A DNA stretch of 64,000 bases from Roseiarcus sp963726105 (GTDB lineage Bacteria; Pseudomonadota; Alphaproteobacteria; Rhizobiales; Beijerinckiaceae), in assembly GCA_963726105.1 (NCBI GenBank), contig CAVSBJ010000012.1:248001-312000 (forward strand), given 5' to 3'. The position numbers and the translations under genes are program-made. This document shows positions 1 through 7,872 of this stretch, one piece after another. The stretch's first letter is position 1; the number at the start of each line of letters is the position of its first letter. The notes beneath the pieces were generated by a model, which ran no database searches, was not told the origin of the DNA, and saw only the letters and a program-made list of their open reading frames with translations.

Positions 1-1
1 C

Positions 2-244
2 GCCTGGGCGACCGTCAACAAGGACGACGGCGGCGGAAAGCGACCGGGCGGGTCGGGGCGAGGCCAATCGACAGGCCATCCGGCCGCGCATAAGGGCGGC
101 CGTCTTGGCGGCGCCGCATCGGCTGCGAGACCCTCTGCGAGTCGATCGGCGGCGGCCAAAAAGGCCGCCGCGACCCGGAAGCGAAAGCGCCGCCCACGCG
201 GCCCGCTAGAACCGAGGACAAAAGAGAACCGAGGACAAACATGA
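2..244 (+). CDS. C-terminal part of a small basic protein, possibly ChaB-like
   Basis: The reading frame is open from the left edge to a TGA at 242-244. It begins with AWATVNKDDGGGKRPGG and ends in a Lys/Arg/Ala-rich tail (SAAAKKAAATRKRKR). The AWATVNK...GGGK stretch resembles the end of ChaB-type small proteins (AWAAVK...), but only the C-terminus is visible, so the family is uncertain. The basic tail would suit nucleic acid contact; that is inference. The stop overlaps the ATG of the next gene (ATGA), so the two are probably translationally coupled. Confidence 0.45.
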   Translation, partial: AWATVNKDDGGGKRPGGSGRGQSTGHPAAHKGGRLGGAASAARPSASRSAAAKKAAATRKRKRRPRGPLEPRTKENRGQT

Positions 245-450
245 CTGACCGCGACCGACGTGTCCGCGAGATTGCGTATTTCCTATGGCTCGATGAAGGA
301 TGTCCCGAAGGCGAGTCCGAGCGTCATTGGCTCGCCGCCGAGCGCGTCGTTGGGCCTGAGCCTGCCGAAACGGAGCGTGCCGAGGACGGCGCTTCGGACG
401 AGCCCAAACGGCGCTCTCGATCACAGCCGGCGACATCAGGGTCGGAATGA
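241..450 (+). CDS. DUF2934 small protein
   Basis: This 69-residue protein carries the DUF2934 signature near its N-terminus: REIAYFLWLDEGCPEG followed by ERHWLAAE. The family is short, of unknown biochemical function and common in Alphaproteobacteria. A paralogue at 35455-35784 shares the same core and sits behind an EcfG-type stress promoter, so a stress role is possible for this copy too; its own promoter would lie beyond the left edge or inside the preceding gene. The start is set by the ATGA overlap with the upstream gene. The C-terminal third is a polar, low-complexity tail. Confidence 0.8.
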   Translation: MTDRDRRVREIAYFLWLDEGCPEGESERHWLAAERVVGPEPAETERAEDGASDEPKRRSRSQPATSGSE

Positions 451-543
451 CCCGAATTTCAAACGTCATCGTTTGACGCGTGATTCTTCGATCGGGCTGC
501 CTTAATCTCTTCCTGTCGCCGGCGGCGACAGGAATGAATCTCG

Positions 544-1607
544 ATGACCTTCCTCCCCTCGAAGATCCCCCTCATCCAGGCGCCGATGGCGAGCGCGCAG
601 GGTCCCGAGCTTGCCATCGCCGTCTGCCGCGCGGGCGGCCTCGGCTCGTTGCCGGCGGCCATGCTCACGCCCGAGCGCCTGCGCGACGCGATCGCCAAGG
701 TCAGGAAGGCGACAGGCGCGCCTTTCAACGTGAATTTCTTTTGCCACGCTGCGGCGGCGCACGATCCGGAAATCGAGACGCGGTGGCGCAAGCGGCTCGC
801 CCCTTACTATGCCGAGGCTGGCATCGATCCATCCGCCGTTCCCGCAGGGCCGGTCCGGGCGCCGTTCGATGCGGCCTTATGCGCGGTGATTGAAGAAGCG
901 CGGCCGGCGGTTGTGAGTTTCCATTTCGGCTTGCCCCCGCTGACTTGCTTTCGCGCGTCAAAGCGGTCGGAGCGCTCATCCTTTCGTCCGCCACCACGGT
1001 CGCCGAGGCGCGCTGGCTCGAGCAGCATGGAGCCGACGCGATCATTGCCCAGGGCCGGGAGGCAGGCGGCCATCGCGGCATGTTCCTCAACGACGACATC
1101 GACGCGCAGCCGGGTCTGATTGCGCTCCTGCCGCAGGTGCGCGACGCCGTGCGCGTGCCGGTCGTGGCGGCTGGAGGGATCAGCGACGGGCGCGCAATCG
1201 CGGCGGCCTTCGCGCTCGGCGCGGACGCAGTCCAGATCGGCACCGCCTACCTTCGCACGCCGGAAGCGACGATTTCGCCGATGCACCGCGCAGCGCTCGC
1301 AAGCGCCCGGGACGATGCAACCCGGCTCACGAACGTGTTCACCGGCCGCCCCGCCCGCGGTCTCATCAACCGGTTCGTGGCCGAGGTCGGGCCGATGTGC
1401 GAGGACGCGCCGCAGTTCCCGCTCGCGGCGGGAGCCGCGGCGCCGCTGCGGGCTGCGGCCGAAAAACTTGGCAGCGGCGACTTTTCGCCGCTCTGGGCCG
1501 GCGAGGCCGCCGCGCTCGCGCGTGACGAGGACGCGGAGGCGCTGACGCGCCGGCTGTGGGCGGAGGGACAAGCGGTCATGGCGGCGCTGAGCGGGCGCGC
1601 CTCATGA
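544..1607 (+). pseudogene. Nitronate monooxygenase (2-nitropropane dioxygenase family), frameshifted
   Basis: The product would be an FMN-dependent TIM-barrel nitronate monooxygenase that oxidises alkyl nitronates. The first frame starts MTFLPSKIPLIQAPMASAQG (flavin-site start) and runs to GLPP. The second frame resumes with LLSRVKAVGALILSSATT and contains QGREAGGH, AAGGISDGRAIAAAFALGADAVQIGTA and the usual C-terminal helices. The break is in a CCCCC run at 934-938. One extra C restores an uninterrupted 354-residue protein of normal family length, so this is a single -1 indel. All expected domains are present on both sides. It may be a recent pseudogene or a homopolymer sequencing error. Confidence 0.85.
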
Positions 1608-1958
1608 ACGATCCCTGGCTGTCGCTATCCGGCTTGTGCGCGTTGCTTCTGTATTTTGTCAGCCGAACGGGCATGGCTCGGACGACAATTTATTGCAGAA
1701 AAACAGAAAGCAACTTAAGCTCGTCCTATGAGCAATCATGCCCTTCCCCATGGCGTCGAGCGCAGGCGCCAGATCTGCCGCTTCGAACAGCCAAGAAGGA
1801 CCGAGAAAAACTTTCCAACGTAAGTCGCGCGTAACCCATTGATAAGTCTCGTTTCGAACGAGAAAATCCAAGGAAATCCAAGGAAATCCAACGTTCAGAA
1901 TCCGGGGTTTTCGTAAGGAAACAGGCAGGGGCCAAGAAAAACCAAACGAGCGCTGTCG
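1608..1958. other. Intergenic region without a recognised gene
   Basis: This stretch lies between the frameshifted nitronate monooxygenase and the radical SAM gene. Short open frames exist but have no recognisable domain. It contains a short tandem repeat (AAATCCAAGG-like units at about 1864-1891) and a 20-base motif at 1673-1692 that recurs inverted at 14170-14189 with 18 of 20 bases matching. No terminator or promoter was identified with confidence. Confidence 0.5.
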
Positions 1959-3704
1959 TCACTCGGCCGCCGTCGCGTGCTCCCGCTTCGGCGCGCCATG
2001 CGTGTCGGGGATCTTGTCCGCGTAGCCGGCGACGAAATCGTGGTCGTGGTCGACCTCGGTCGCGGGCTTGAGCGCCTCGTCCGTGTAAGGCGCGCCGTCC
2101 TTGTCGGCGAGCACGCGGCGTAGGATCGACCGGTAGCGCAAGGCGAGCGAGGCCCACTTTCCCGCAACCGACAGGAAGTCCCACGCCCGCCAGGGATAGA
2201 AGACAAGCGGATTGAGAACCGGCAGGCCGTGGCGGCGCTGCGTCCTGATCTTGCGCCGCACATAGCCGAATTGCAGCGGGTGCACGCGCTCGATGCGAGA
2301 CGAACCGGAGAACACCGTCATCGCATCGGTGATCTTGCGCGGGCTGATGCCGCTCGCGACCGCGCGGCGCAGCACCGTCTCGACATGCGCGTCCGAGTAA
2401 TAGCGCTTCCAGGCGTCGCGATAGACGCCGCGCCACGTGTCCGCCGACATGATCGCATGGTTCGCGCAGACGTGCTCGAGATCGTAATTGTTCATGTCGG
2501 CTTCCATCCACGCGCCCTTGAGATGAAGGGTCTTGTGGTCCTCCGATCCCGGCAGCGGCGTGAGGAAGAAGAACTCGAGGATGTCGATCGGCAGCTCGCG
2601 CTTGATCGTCTCGATGTCGCGGGCGATCGATTCCGGCGTGTCGGTGGGAAAACCGAGGATGTAGCCGGCCCAGGTCATGACCTTCGCGCGCCGCCACATC
2701 TGCAGCATGTCGCGATATTCCCAGATCTTGTTCTGGCGCTTCTTCGCGCCCATGAGGGATTCAGGATTGATGTTCTCGAGCCCGATGAAGACCGCGTTGC
2801 AGCCGGCGCGCGCAGCTTTCTCGATGAAGCCTGGAATCCTGTGGCAGAGCGTGTCGACCTGCAGCAGAAGCCTGATCCGAAAACCCTGGTTCTCCCGCAA
2901 TTCGATCAGCCGATCGAGGATCGGCTCCCAGTTGCGGTTGCGGGCGAAATTGTCGTCGGTGACGAAAAAGCGCGTGACCCCTTGCGCGGCGTTGGCGCGC
3001 ACGATCGCCTCGACATCGTCAGCGGTGCGATAGCGCGACTTGCGCCCCTGAACGTTGATGATGGTGCAGAAGCTGCACTGGAACGGACAGCCGCGCCCGG
3101 CGTCGAAGCTCGTATAGTGCCCGGCCACCCTCGTCACCACGGGACGCGGCAGGACGGGAATCGCGGCGGCGGCCATGTCCGGCATGTCGTTCAGGTAGTT
3201 GTAGACAGGCTTCGGCTTGCCCGAATCAACGTCCTTGAGAAACTCCGCGAGCCGGCCCTCGCCCTCGCCTGCATAGAGGATCATGCCGAGCGCCTGCGCT
3301 TGCTTAAGGTCCGGCGGCAGTTCGGGCAGCATGGCGATGCAGCCCGAGACGTGGAAACCGCCGACGGCGACCGTCACGCCCTGCTCGCGAAACTGGCGGC
3401 CGATGTCGAGCGCACGGGGAAACTGATTCGACTGAACGCCGACCAGGGCGACCATTCCGCCGTCGGCCAGAATGCGCCTGGAAACCGCCGGAAAATCGAT
3501 GATGGTGTTGCACTCGTCGTAGATCTCGAACTCGATCTCGACGTCGGGCCCAAGCACGCCGGCTTCGGCGCATTCCAGCAACAGGCCATAGACGCTCGCT
3601 AAGCTGTTCGAAGGGATCGTCGAGCGCCGCCACTGGATGACATAGCCGTCGTCGTCGTAATGCGAGGGCTTGATCAGAACGATCGTGAACTTGCGCTTGG
3701 CCAT
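1959..3704 (-). CDS. B12-binding-domain radical SAM protein
   Basis: This 581-residue protein has an N-terminal part resembling a cobalamin-binding Rossmann domain (about residues 60-160, with VALVGVQSNQFPRALDIG and VTVAVGGFHVSG). A radical SAM barrel follows, whose 4Fe-4S motif is GRGCPFQCSFCTI near residue 205 (CxxxCxxC). Further barrel segments are FFVTDDNFARN, FIGLENINPESL and GYILGFPTDTPESI. Such enzymes generate a 5'-deoxyadenosyl radical and often perform methylations or ring rearrangements. The substrate cannot be told from sequence. The C-terminal 150 residues contain several Trp/Arg-rich helices that fit no domain I recognise. It stands alone, divergent from the esterase gene. Confidence 0.8.
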   Translation of the reverse strand: MAKRKFTIVLIKPSHYDDDGYVIQWRRSTIPSNSLASVYGLLLECAEAGVLGPDVEIEFEIYDECNTIIDFPAVSRRILADGGMVALVGVQSNQFPRALDIGRQFREQGVTVAVGGFHVSGCIAMLPELPPDLKQAQALGMILYAGEGEGRLAEFLKDVDSGKPKPVYNYLNDMPDMAAAAIPVLPRPVVTRVAGHYTSFDAGRGCPFQCSFCTIINVQGRKSRYRTADDVEAIVRANAAQGVTRFFVTDDNFARNRNWEPILDRLIELRENQGFRIRLLLQVDTLCHRIPGFIEKAARAGCNAVFIGLENINPESLMGAKKRQNKIWEYRDMLQMWRRAKVMTWAGYILGFPTDTPESIARDIETIKRELPIDILEFFFLTPLPGSEDHKTLHLKGAWMEADMNNYDLEHVCANHAIMSADTWRGVYRDAWKRYYSDAHVETVLRRAVASGISPRKITDAMTVFSGSSRIERVHPLQFGYVRRKIRTQRRHGLPVLNPLVFYPWRAWDFLSVAGKWASLALRYRSILRRVLADKDGAPYTDEALKPATEVDHDHDFVAGYADKIPDTHGAPKREHATAAE

Positions 3705-3869
3705 TCAGCCCTCATGAGAGGTTTACGCCCTCGTCATTTCGTCGTCTAAAGCAGGTACCGCCTTGGAGAGGCCTGGGCAACTCCAAATCGGCGGGGCGGT
3801 TCTCGACCCGACGCGCTCGAGCCAATTTCGACAGGGGCGGAGGCGCGGCCGCCCGGAAACGGAGGGAAG

Positions 3870-5108
3870 ATGAACATCGCAGTTGAACCGTCCGAAGCGG
3901 CCGGAATGAGCGCGCGGCGCCTCGAACGTGTCGGCCCGGCAATGCAGGCCTATGTCGATCGCGGCGTTTACGCAGGCATCAGTACGCTGATCGCGCGCCG
4001 CGGCAAAATTGTCCACGCTGGCCAGTTTGGCTGGCAGGACAAAGAGGCGGGCTCGCCGATGACCGCCGACACGATCTTCCGCCTGTACTCGATGACCAAG
4101 CCGATCATCTGCACCGCGCTCATGACCTTGCTCGAGGAAGGACGCTTCAGGCTGATCGATCCGCTGGCGAAATACATTCCGGCCTTCGGCGCCGTGAAGG
4201 TTCTGGAGGCCGACGGAAGTCTCGTCGCTCCGGTCCGGCCGATCCTGATTCGCGATTTGATGACCCACATGAGCGGCCTTTCCTACCATTTTGTCGAGGA
4301 AGCCGGCGTCGGCAAAATGTACACGGAGGCCAAGCTATTGGCCCCTCACCATACGCTTGAAGCCGCGATCGACGATCTGGCGCGGTTTCCCCTCTCCTTT
4401 CAACCGGGTTCGCGCTGGCGTTACAGCGTCGGCATCGACGTCGCGGCCCGGGTGATCGAGGTCATCTCCGGGCGGCCGCTCGGCGTTTTCTTAAGCGAGC
4501 GCCTGTTCAGGCCTTTGGGCATGACGGACACGGCCTTCGGCGTCGCGCTGGAAAACCGGGACCGCGTTGCCGCAATGTACGGCCGTCCCGACGTGATCAC
4601 GCCGGGGCCGACGATGGGCAGCGAATTCACGGCCTGGATGGCGGGGGTCAACGACCGGATCGACGTGTCGAAGTCCTACCCGGTCAATTCGCCGGATGTC
4701 TTCGTCCGTGGAGGCCATGGCCTGTTCAGCACGATCGGAGATTATTTCCGCTTCGCCCAGATGCTGGCCAATGGCGGCAAGCTCGACGGCGAGCGCGTCA
4801 TCGGACGCAAGACGCTCGAACTCATGCACCTAAACTATGCGCCAGCGTCGCTCCTGCCGCTCGAGATTGGCGCCCTGCCGATGCCCGGCTACGGCTTCGG
4901 CCTCGGCTCGCGGGTGCTGCTCGATGTCGCGCAATCGAGCGCCCCCGGCTCGGTCGGCGAGTTCGGCTGGTCCGGGGCGGCGAAGACCCACTACTGGGTC
5001 GATCCGAAGGAAGAGCTGGTCGGCATCTTCATGACCCAGTCGATGATGAGCTTCGACCTGCCGGAGCTGGACCTGCGGGCGCTGGCGTATCAGGCGATCG
5101 AGGACTAG
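3870..5108 (+). CDS. Serine hydrolase of the class C beta-lactamase/esterase EstB family
   Basis: This 412-residue protein has the penicillin-binding-like fold. The nucleophile motif is SMTK (in FRLYSMTKPIICTALMTLLEEG, about residue 75), and the second motif is a Tyr in WRYSVGIDVAARVIEV, as in EstB-type esterases. The region GHGLFSTIGDYFRFAQMLANGG is typical of the family. No clear signal peptide is present, so it is probably cytoplasmic and more likely an esterase than a true beta-lactamase. A good ribosome site (GGAGGGAAG at about 3860) precedes the ATG. Substrate unknown. Confidence 0.85.
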   Translation: MNIAVEPSEAAGMSARRLERVGPAMQAYVDRGVYAGISTLIARRGKIVHAGQFGWQDKEAGSPMTADTIFRLYSMTKPIICTALMTLLEEGRFRLIDPLAKYIPAFGAVKVLEADGSLVAPVRPILIRDLMTHMSGLSYHFVEEAGVGKMYTEAKLLAPHHTLEAAIDDLARFPLSFQPGSRWRYSVGIDVAARVIEVISGRPLGVFLSERLFRPLGMTDTAFGVALENRDRVAAMYGRPDVITPGPTMGSEFTAWMAGVNDRIDVSKSYPVNSPDVFVRGGHGLFSTIGDYFRFAQMLANGGKLDGERVIGRKTLELMHLNYAPASLLPLEIGALPMPGYGFGLGSRVLLDVAQSSAPGSVGEFGWSGAAKTHYWVDPKEELVGIFMTQSMMSFDLPELDLRALAYQAIED

Positions 5109-5140
5109 GGCGACGAGCCTCGCCTTCCCGGCGCACGACA

Positions 5141-5325
5141 ATGGCGCTTGATCCGAACTGGCGGCCCAAACTCAGGGGCTGGCAGGGCTCAAGAAGAAGT
5201 CCAGCCTGATCCGCGAGGCGCTCAAGGCGCTGATCGAACGCGAAAGCGCGCGACGACGTCTAGCGCGTCTCGGCGGCGGCGAACCGGACTTGAAAGCCTC
5301 GCCGCCACCGAACGCCGACGCGTGA
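5141..5325 (+). pseudogene. Decayed VapB-type antitoxin (DUF2191-like), toxin missing
   Basis: From 5155 one frame reads ELAAQTQGLAGLKKKSS then LIREALKALIERESARRRLA and RLGGGEPDLKASPP before a TGA at 5323-5325. This is the C-terminal body of VapB antitoxins of the GLKEKSALVREALKALIERE type. The normal start (M..LD.ELL) lies one base out of frame: ATG at 5141 gives MALDP, and a TGA follows immediately upstream in the VapB frame. No PIN-domain VapC follows, although it would normally begin within a few bases. I read it as a toxin-antitoxin remnant. Confidence 0.65.
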
Positions 5326-5379
5326 GGCCGCCCGACGTGTTCAAAACCACGCAGCGCGCCGCTGGAGGCGGCCTCTTAG

Positions 5380-5694
5380 CTAACCCGTAATAGGCGGACT
5401 ATCATTCCAATCAAGACATTGGAACGAAGATATCGAGTCGTTTTGCATGTTAAACTGTGGATTTTCGACCCATGTATACCAGCCCGGACCGACCGTGGTA
5501 GAGGCTCCGTTAAAGCCCGCGTTCTCCCAAAACTGCCACGTCCCGGAAAGGACGATTACTGAGGAAATACTATCATTCCAATTGTCACCAACGTAACTCC
5601 ATCCCCAACCGGGGGCTAGGGAGGTGTTCCATAAATCACCTCCAAAATTGACATCTTTGTACACGATAACTTGAGGCATCATTGGCCAAGGCAT
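5380..5694 (-). CDS. Beta/gamma-crystallin family protein
   Basis: This 104-residue protein consists of two Greek-key motifs. Each ends with the calcium-binding signature N/D-N/D-x-x-S/T-S, here NDSISS both times (after VGDNW and after FNMQ). The paired aromatic positions (VIVYKDVNFGG and WQFWENAGFNG) fit the family. Members bind calcium and stabilise on binding; in bacteria their role is often envelope or stress related, but nothing here fixes it. There is no signal peptide. The gene has visibly lower GC than its neighbours and stands alone next to repeats, so acquisition by transfer is likely. Confidence 0.85.
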   Translation of the reverse strand: MPWPMMPQVIVYKDVNFGGDLWNTSLAPGWGWSYVGDNWNDSISSVIVLSGTWQFWENAGFNGASTTVGPGWYTWVENPQFNMQNDSISSFQCLDWNDSPPITG

Positions 5695-6289
5695 TTCAGT
5701 CCTCCATGTATTGATTGTGAGTAATGAATTTGGACGAAAAAACTACCGTCGATATTGGACTAACCGCGAGGGGCCAGATTCTGTTGTATCCAGTCGGACT
5801 TCTGCATGGGGACGTGACGAACTAACCGCGCGCGTTCCCCCGACTGGCGGGCGGCTAAAAACAGGGGGTTGCAACCTGGCTGTTCCGGACTCGACCGCCG
5901 GCGGCAGGCGGCCAAGAATGGAGGTTTGCAGTCTCGCTGTTCCGGACTCGACCGCGAGCGGTCTTTTAGGAGCATGCAGCCGTGCCGGACCTGTCTCCGC
6001 CGTATCAGGCTTATGACCACGTTCTGCTTTATCGGGCTTATGACCCTGTTCCACTTTGCGTGCCATGCTTTCGTTCCTCCTCTCATCCCTTCCGCGAGCT
6101 TAATGCATTGGATCACGGCGAGCGGGGTGACACCGTGATCTGCGTCACACTGCGGCTGGCTTGTGCATACATCGGCGCCCGCGTGGAGGCTCTTACAACC
6201 ACGGAGCAACCGTTCGCCGTGCCCGCCCTCCCCTTGTCGAGCGAACCATGGCAGATTGACGCTCCATCAACCTCAAGGAGCCTTCGCGC
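5695..6289. other. Intergenic region with short repeats, no recognised gene
   Basis: This 595-base gap separates the crystallin gene from xthA. It contains a duplicated segment (listed separately) and a smaller repeat, GCTTATGACC, at about 6010 and 6038. The short open frames on both strands simply reflect the repeats. Only the last 20 bases are clearly functional: AAGGAG at 6275-6280 is the ribosome site of xthA. Confidence 0.5.
5851..5966. repeat. Imperfect tandem repeat, two units of about 58 bp
   Basis: The 20-base string GCTGTTCCGGACTCGACCGC occurs at 5879-5898 and again at 5937-5956, exactly 58 bases apart. The flanks also align (CGGCTAAAAACAGGGGGTTGCAA with CGGCCAAGAATGGAGGTTTGCAG in shorter pieces). 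A third, degraded unit may follow (GCCGTGCCGGACCTG near 5980). The sequence type is not one I can name. It could be a dispersed intergenic repeat or the remains of a repetitive gene. Confidence 0.7.
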
Positions 6290-7069
6290 TTGCGCATCGC
6301 CACCTGGAACGTCAATTCCGTCCGCCAAAGGCTGCCGCACCTTCTCGCCTATCTGAAGGAGGTTCAGCCCGACGTTCTTTGCCTGCAGGAAATCAAGTGC
6401 CTCGATGAGCAGTTTCCGCGGATGGAGGTCGAGGAGCTTGGCTACAACATCGAGACGCACGGGCAGAAGACGTTCAACGGCGTCGCCATTCTCTCCAAGC
6501 GCCCGTTCGAGGTCGCGCGCGGCCTGCCGGGCGACGAGAACGACTCGCAGTCGCGCTACATCGAAGCCGTCGTCCCGGCCGGCGGCGGGATCGTGCGGGT
6601 TGCGTGCGTGTATCTGCCGAACGGCAATCCCGTGGGCTCGGAGAAATACCCTTACAAGCTCGCCTTCCTGGAGCGCCTCATCATCCACACGCGCCAACTC
6701 CTCGAATACGAGGAGCCGCTGGTGCTGGCCGGCGATTTCAATGTCATTCCCGACGGGCGCGACGCGACGCGTCCCGAGGATTGGGTCAACGACGCTCTCT
6801 TCTTACCGCAGACGCGGTTCAAATTCCGCGAGCTCCTCGCGCTCGGCCTGATCGACGCCCTGCGCGCGACCACGGACGCGGCGGGCCTCTACAGCTTCTG
6901 GGATTACCAGGCGGGCGCCTGGCAGAAGAACAACGGCATCCGCATCGACCATCTTCTTCTGTCGCCTGAGGCCGCCGACAAGCTGCAATCCGTGACGATC
7001 GACAAGGAGATGCGCGGGCGAGACAAGGCTTCCGACCATACGCCCGTGCGGATCGATTTGGCCGCATAA
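6290..7069 (+). CDS. xthA: Exodeoxyribonuclease III
   Basis: This 259-residue DNase-I-fold enzyme acts in base excision repair as AP endonuclease and 3'-5' exonuclease. Catalytic motifs are in place: ATWNVNSVR (Asn), CLQEIKC (metal-binding Glu), AGDFNVIP (Asp/Asn), IRIDHLL and the terminal SDHTPV (Asp-His pair). Length is normal. The start is a TTG at 6290, supported by AAGGAG nine bases upstream and by the family N-terminus MRIATWNVNSVR. It lies 22 bases before the SDR gene on the same strand. Confidence 0.95.
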   Translation: MRIATWNVNSVRQRLPHLLAYLKEVQPDVLCLQEIKCLDEQFPRMEVEELGYNIETHGQKTFNGVAILSKRPFEVARGLPGDENDSQSRYIEAVVPAGGGIVRVACVYLPNGNPVGSEKYPYKLAFLERLIIHTRQLLEYEEPLVLAGDFNVIPDGRDATRPEDWVNDALFLPQTRFKFRELLALGLIDALRATTDAAGLYSFWDYQAGAWQKNNGIRIDHLLLSPEAADKLQSVTIDKEMRGRDKASDHTPVRIDLAA

Positions 7070-7091
7070 GGCGACGCCGCAAGGGGGGACC

Positions 7092-7865
7092 ATGAATCTG
7101 CCTGGTCTGTTCGACCTGAGCGGCAAGACCGCGCTGGTCACTGGGTCGTCCGATGGACTCGGGCTTGCCATGGCGCGGGGCCTCGCGGCGGCGGGCGCGA
7201 GCCTCATACTCAACGGCCGCGACGAGCAGAAGCTGGCGGCCGCCGCCAAGTCGTTCGCGGACGACCGCCACAAGATCGAAACGCGTCCCTTCGACGTCGC
7301 CGACGAGGGGGCGGTCATCGCGGCGTTCGAACATTTTGATGCTGCGGGCGTCGCGATCGACATCCTCGTCAACAATGCCGGAATCCAGTTTCGTAAACCC
7401 ATGGTGGATCTCAAGACCGAGGAATGACGCCGCGTTGTCGATATCCACCTCACCGGCTCGTTCCAGGTCGGCCGCGAGGCGGCGAAGCGCATGATCGCGC
7501 GCGGACGCGGCGGCAAGATCATCAACATCGCCTCGCTCGCAAGCGAGGTCGTCCGCCCAACGATCTCGCCTTACGTGGCCGCAAAAGGCGGGGTCAGGAT
7601 GCTCACGCGCTCGATGGCGGCGGAATGGGCGAAACACGACATCCAGGCCAATGCGATCGACCCCGGCTATATCGCGACCGAAATGAACCGTGCGCTGCTC
7701 GACGACCCCAAGTTCGACGCCTGGGTCAAAGGCCGCACGCCGTCAGGCCGGTGGGGCAAGCCGGATGATCTGATCGGGGTTACGGTGTTCCTCGCCTCGG
7801 CGGCGTCGGATTACGTCAACGGCCAGATCATCTATGTCGATGGCGGCCTGCTCGCCGTGATATGA
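7092..7865 (+). pseudogene. SDR oxidoreductase (gluconate 5-dehydrogenase-like) with an in-frame stop
   Basis: The frame encodes a classical short-chain dehydrogenase: TGSSDGLGLAMARG (NAD(P)-binding TGxxxGxG), LVNNAGIQ, NIASLASEV (catalytic Ser), SPYVAAKGG (Tyr-Lys) and NAIDPGYIATEMN. It best resembles gluconate 5-dehydrogenase-type reductases. A TGA at 7425-7427 interrupts it in KTEE(stop)RRVVDIHL, where this family has Trp (EEW); TGG to TGA is a one-base change. Without it the protein is 257 residues, normal length. The active-site half lies after the stop, so the truncated product would be inactive. Either a nonsense mutation or a base-call error. Confidence 0.85.
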
Positions 7866-7872
7866 TGACCGA

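Noticed and set aside
5711..6209. Coding frames across the repeat region beside the crystallin gene
   Set aside because: Their apparent internal peptide repeats simply follow from the 58-bp DNA repeat, and no start signal supports them.
7425..7427. TGA as a selenocysteine codon in the SDR gene
   Set aside because: The family has Trp here, not Cys, and no SECIS-like hairpin directly after the codon was seen.
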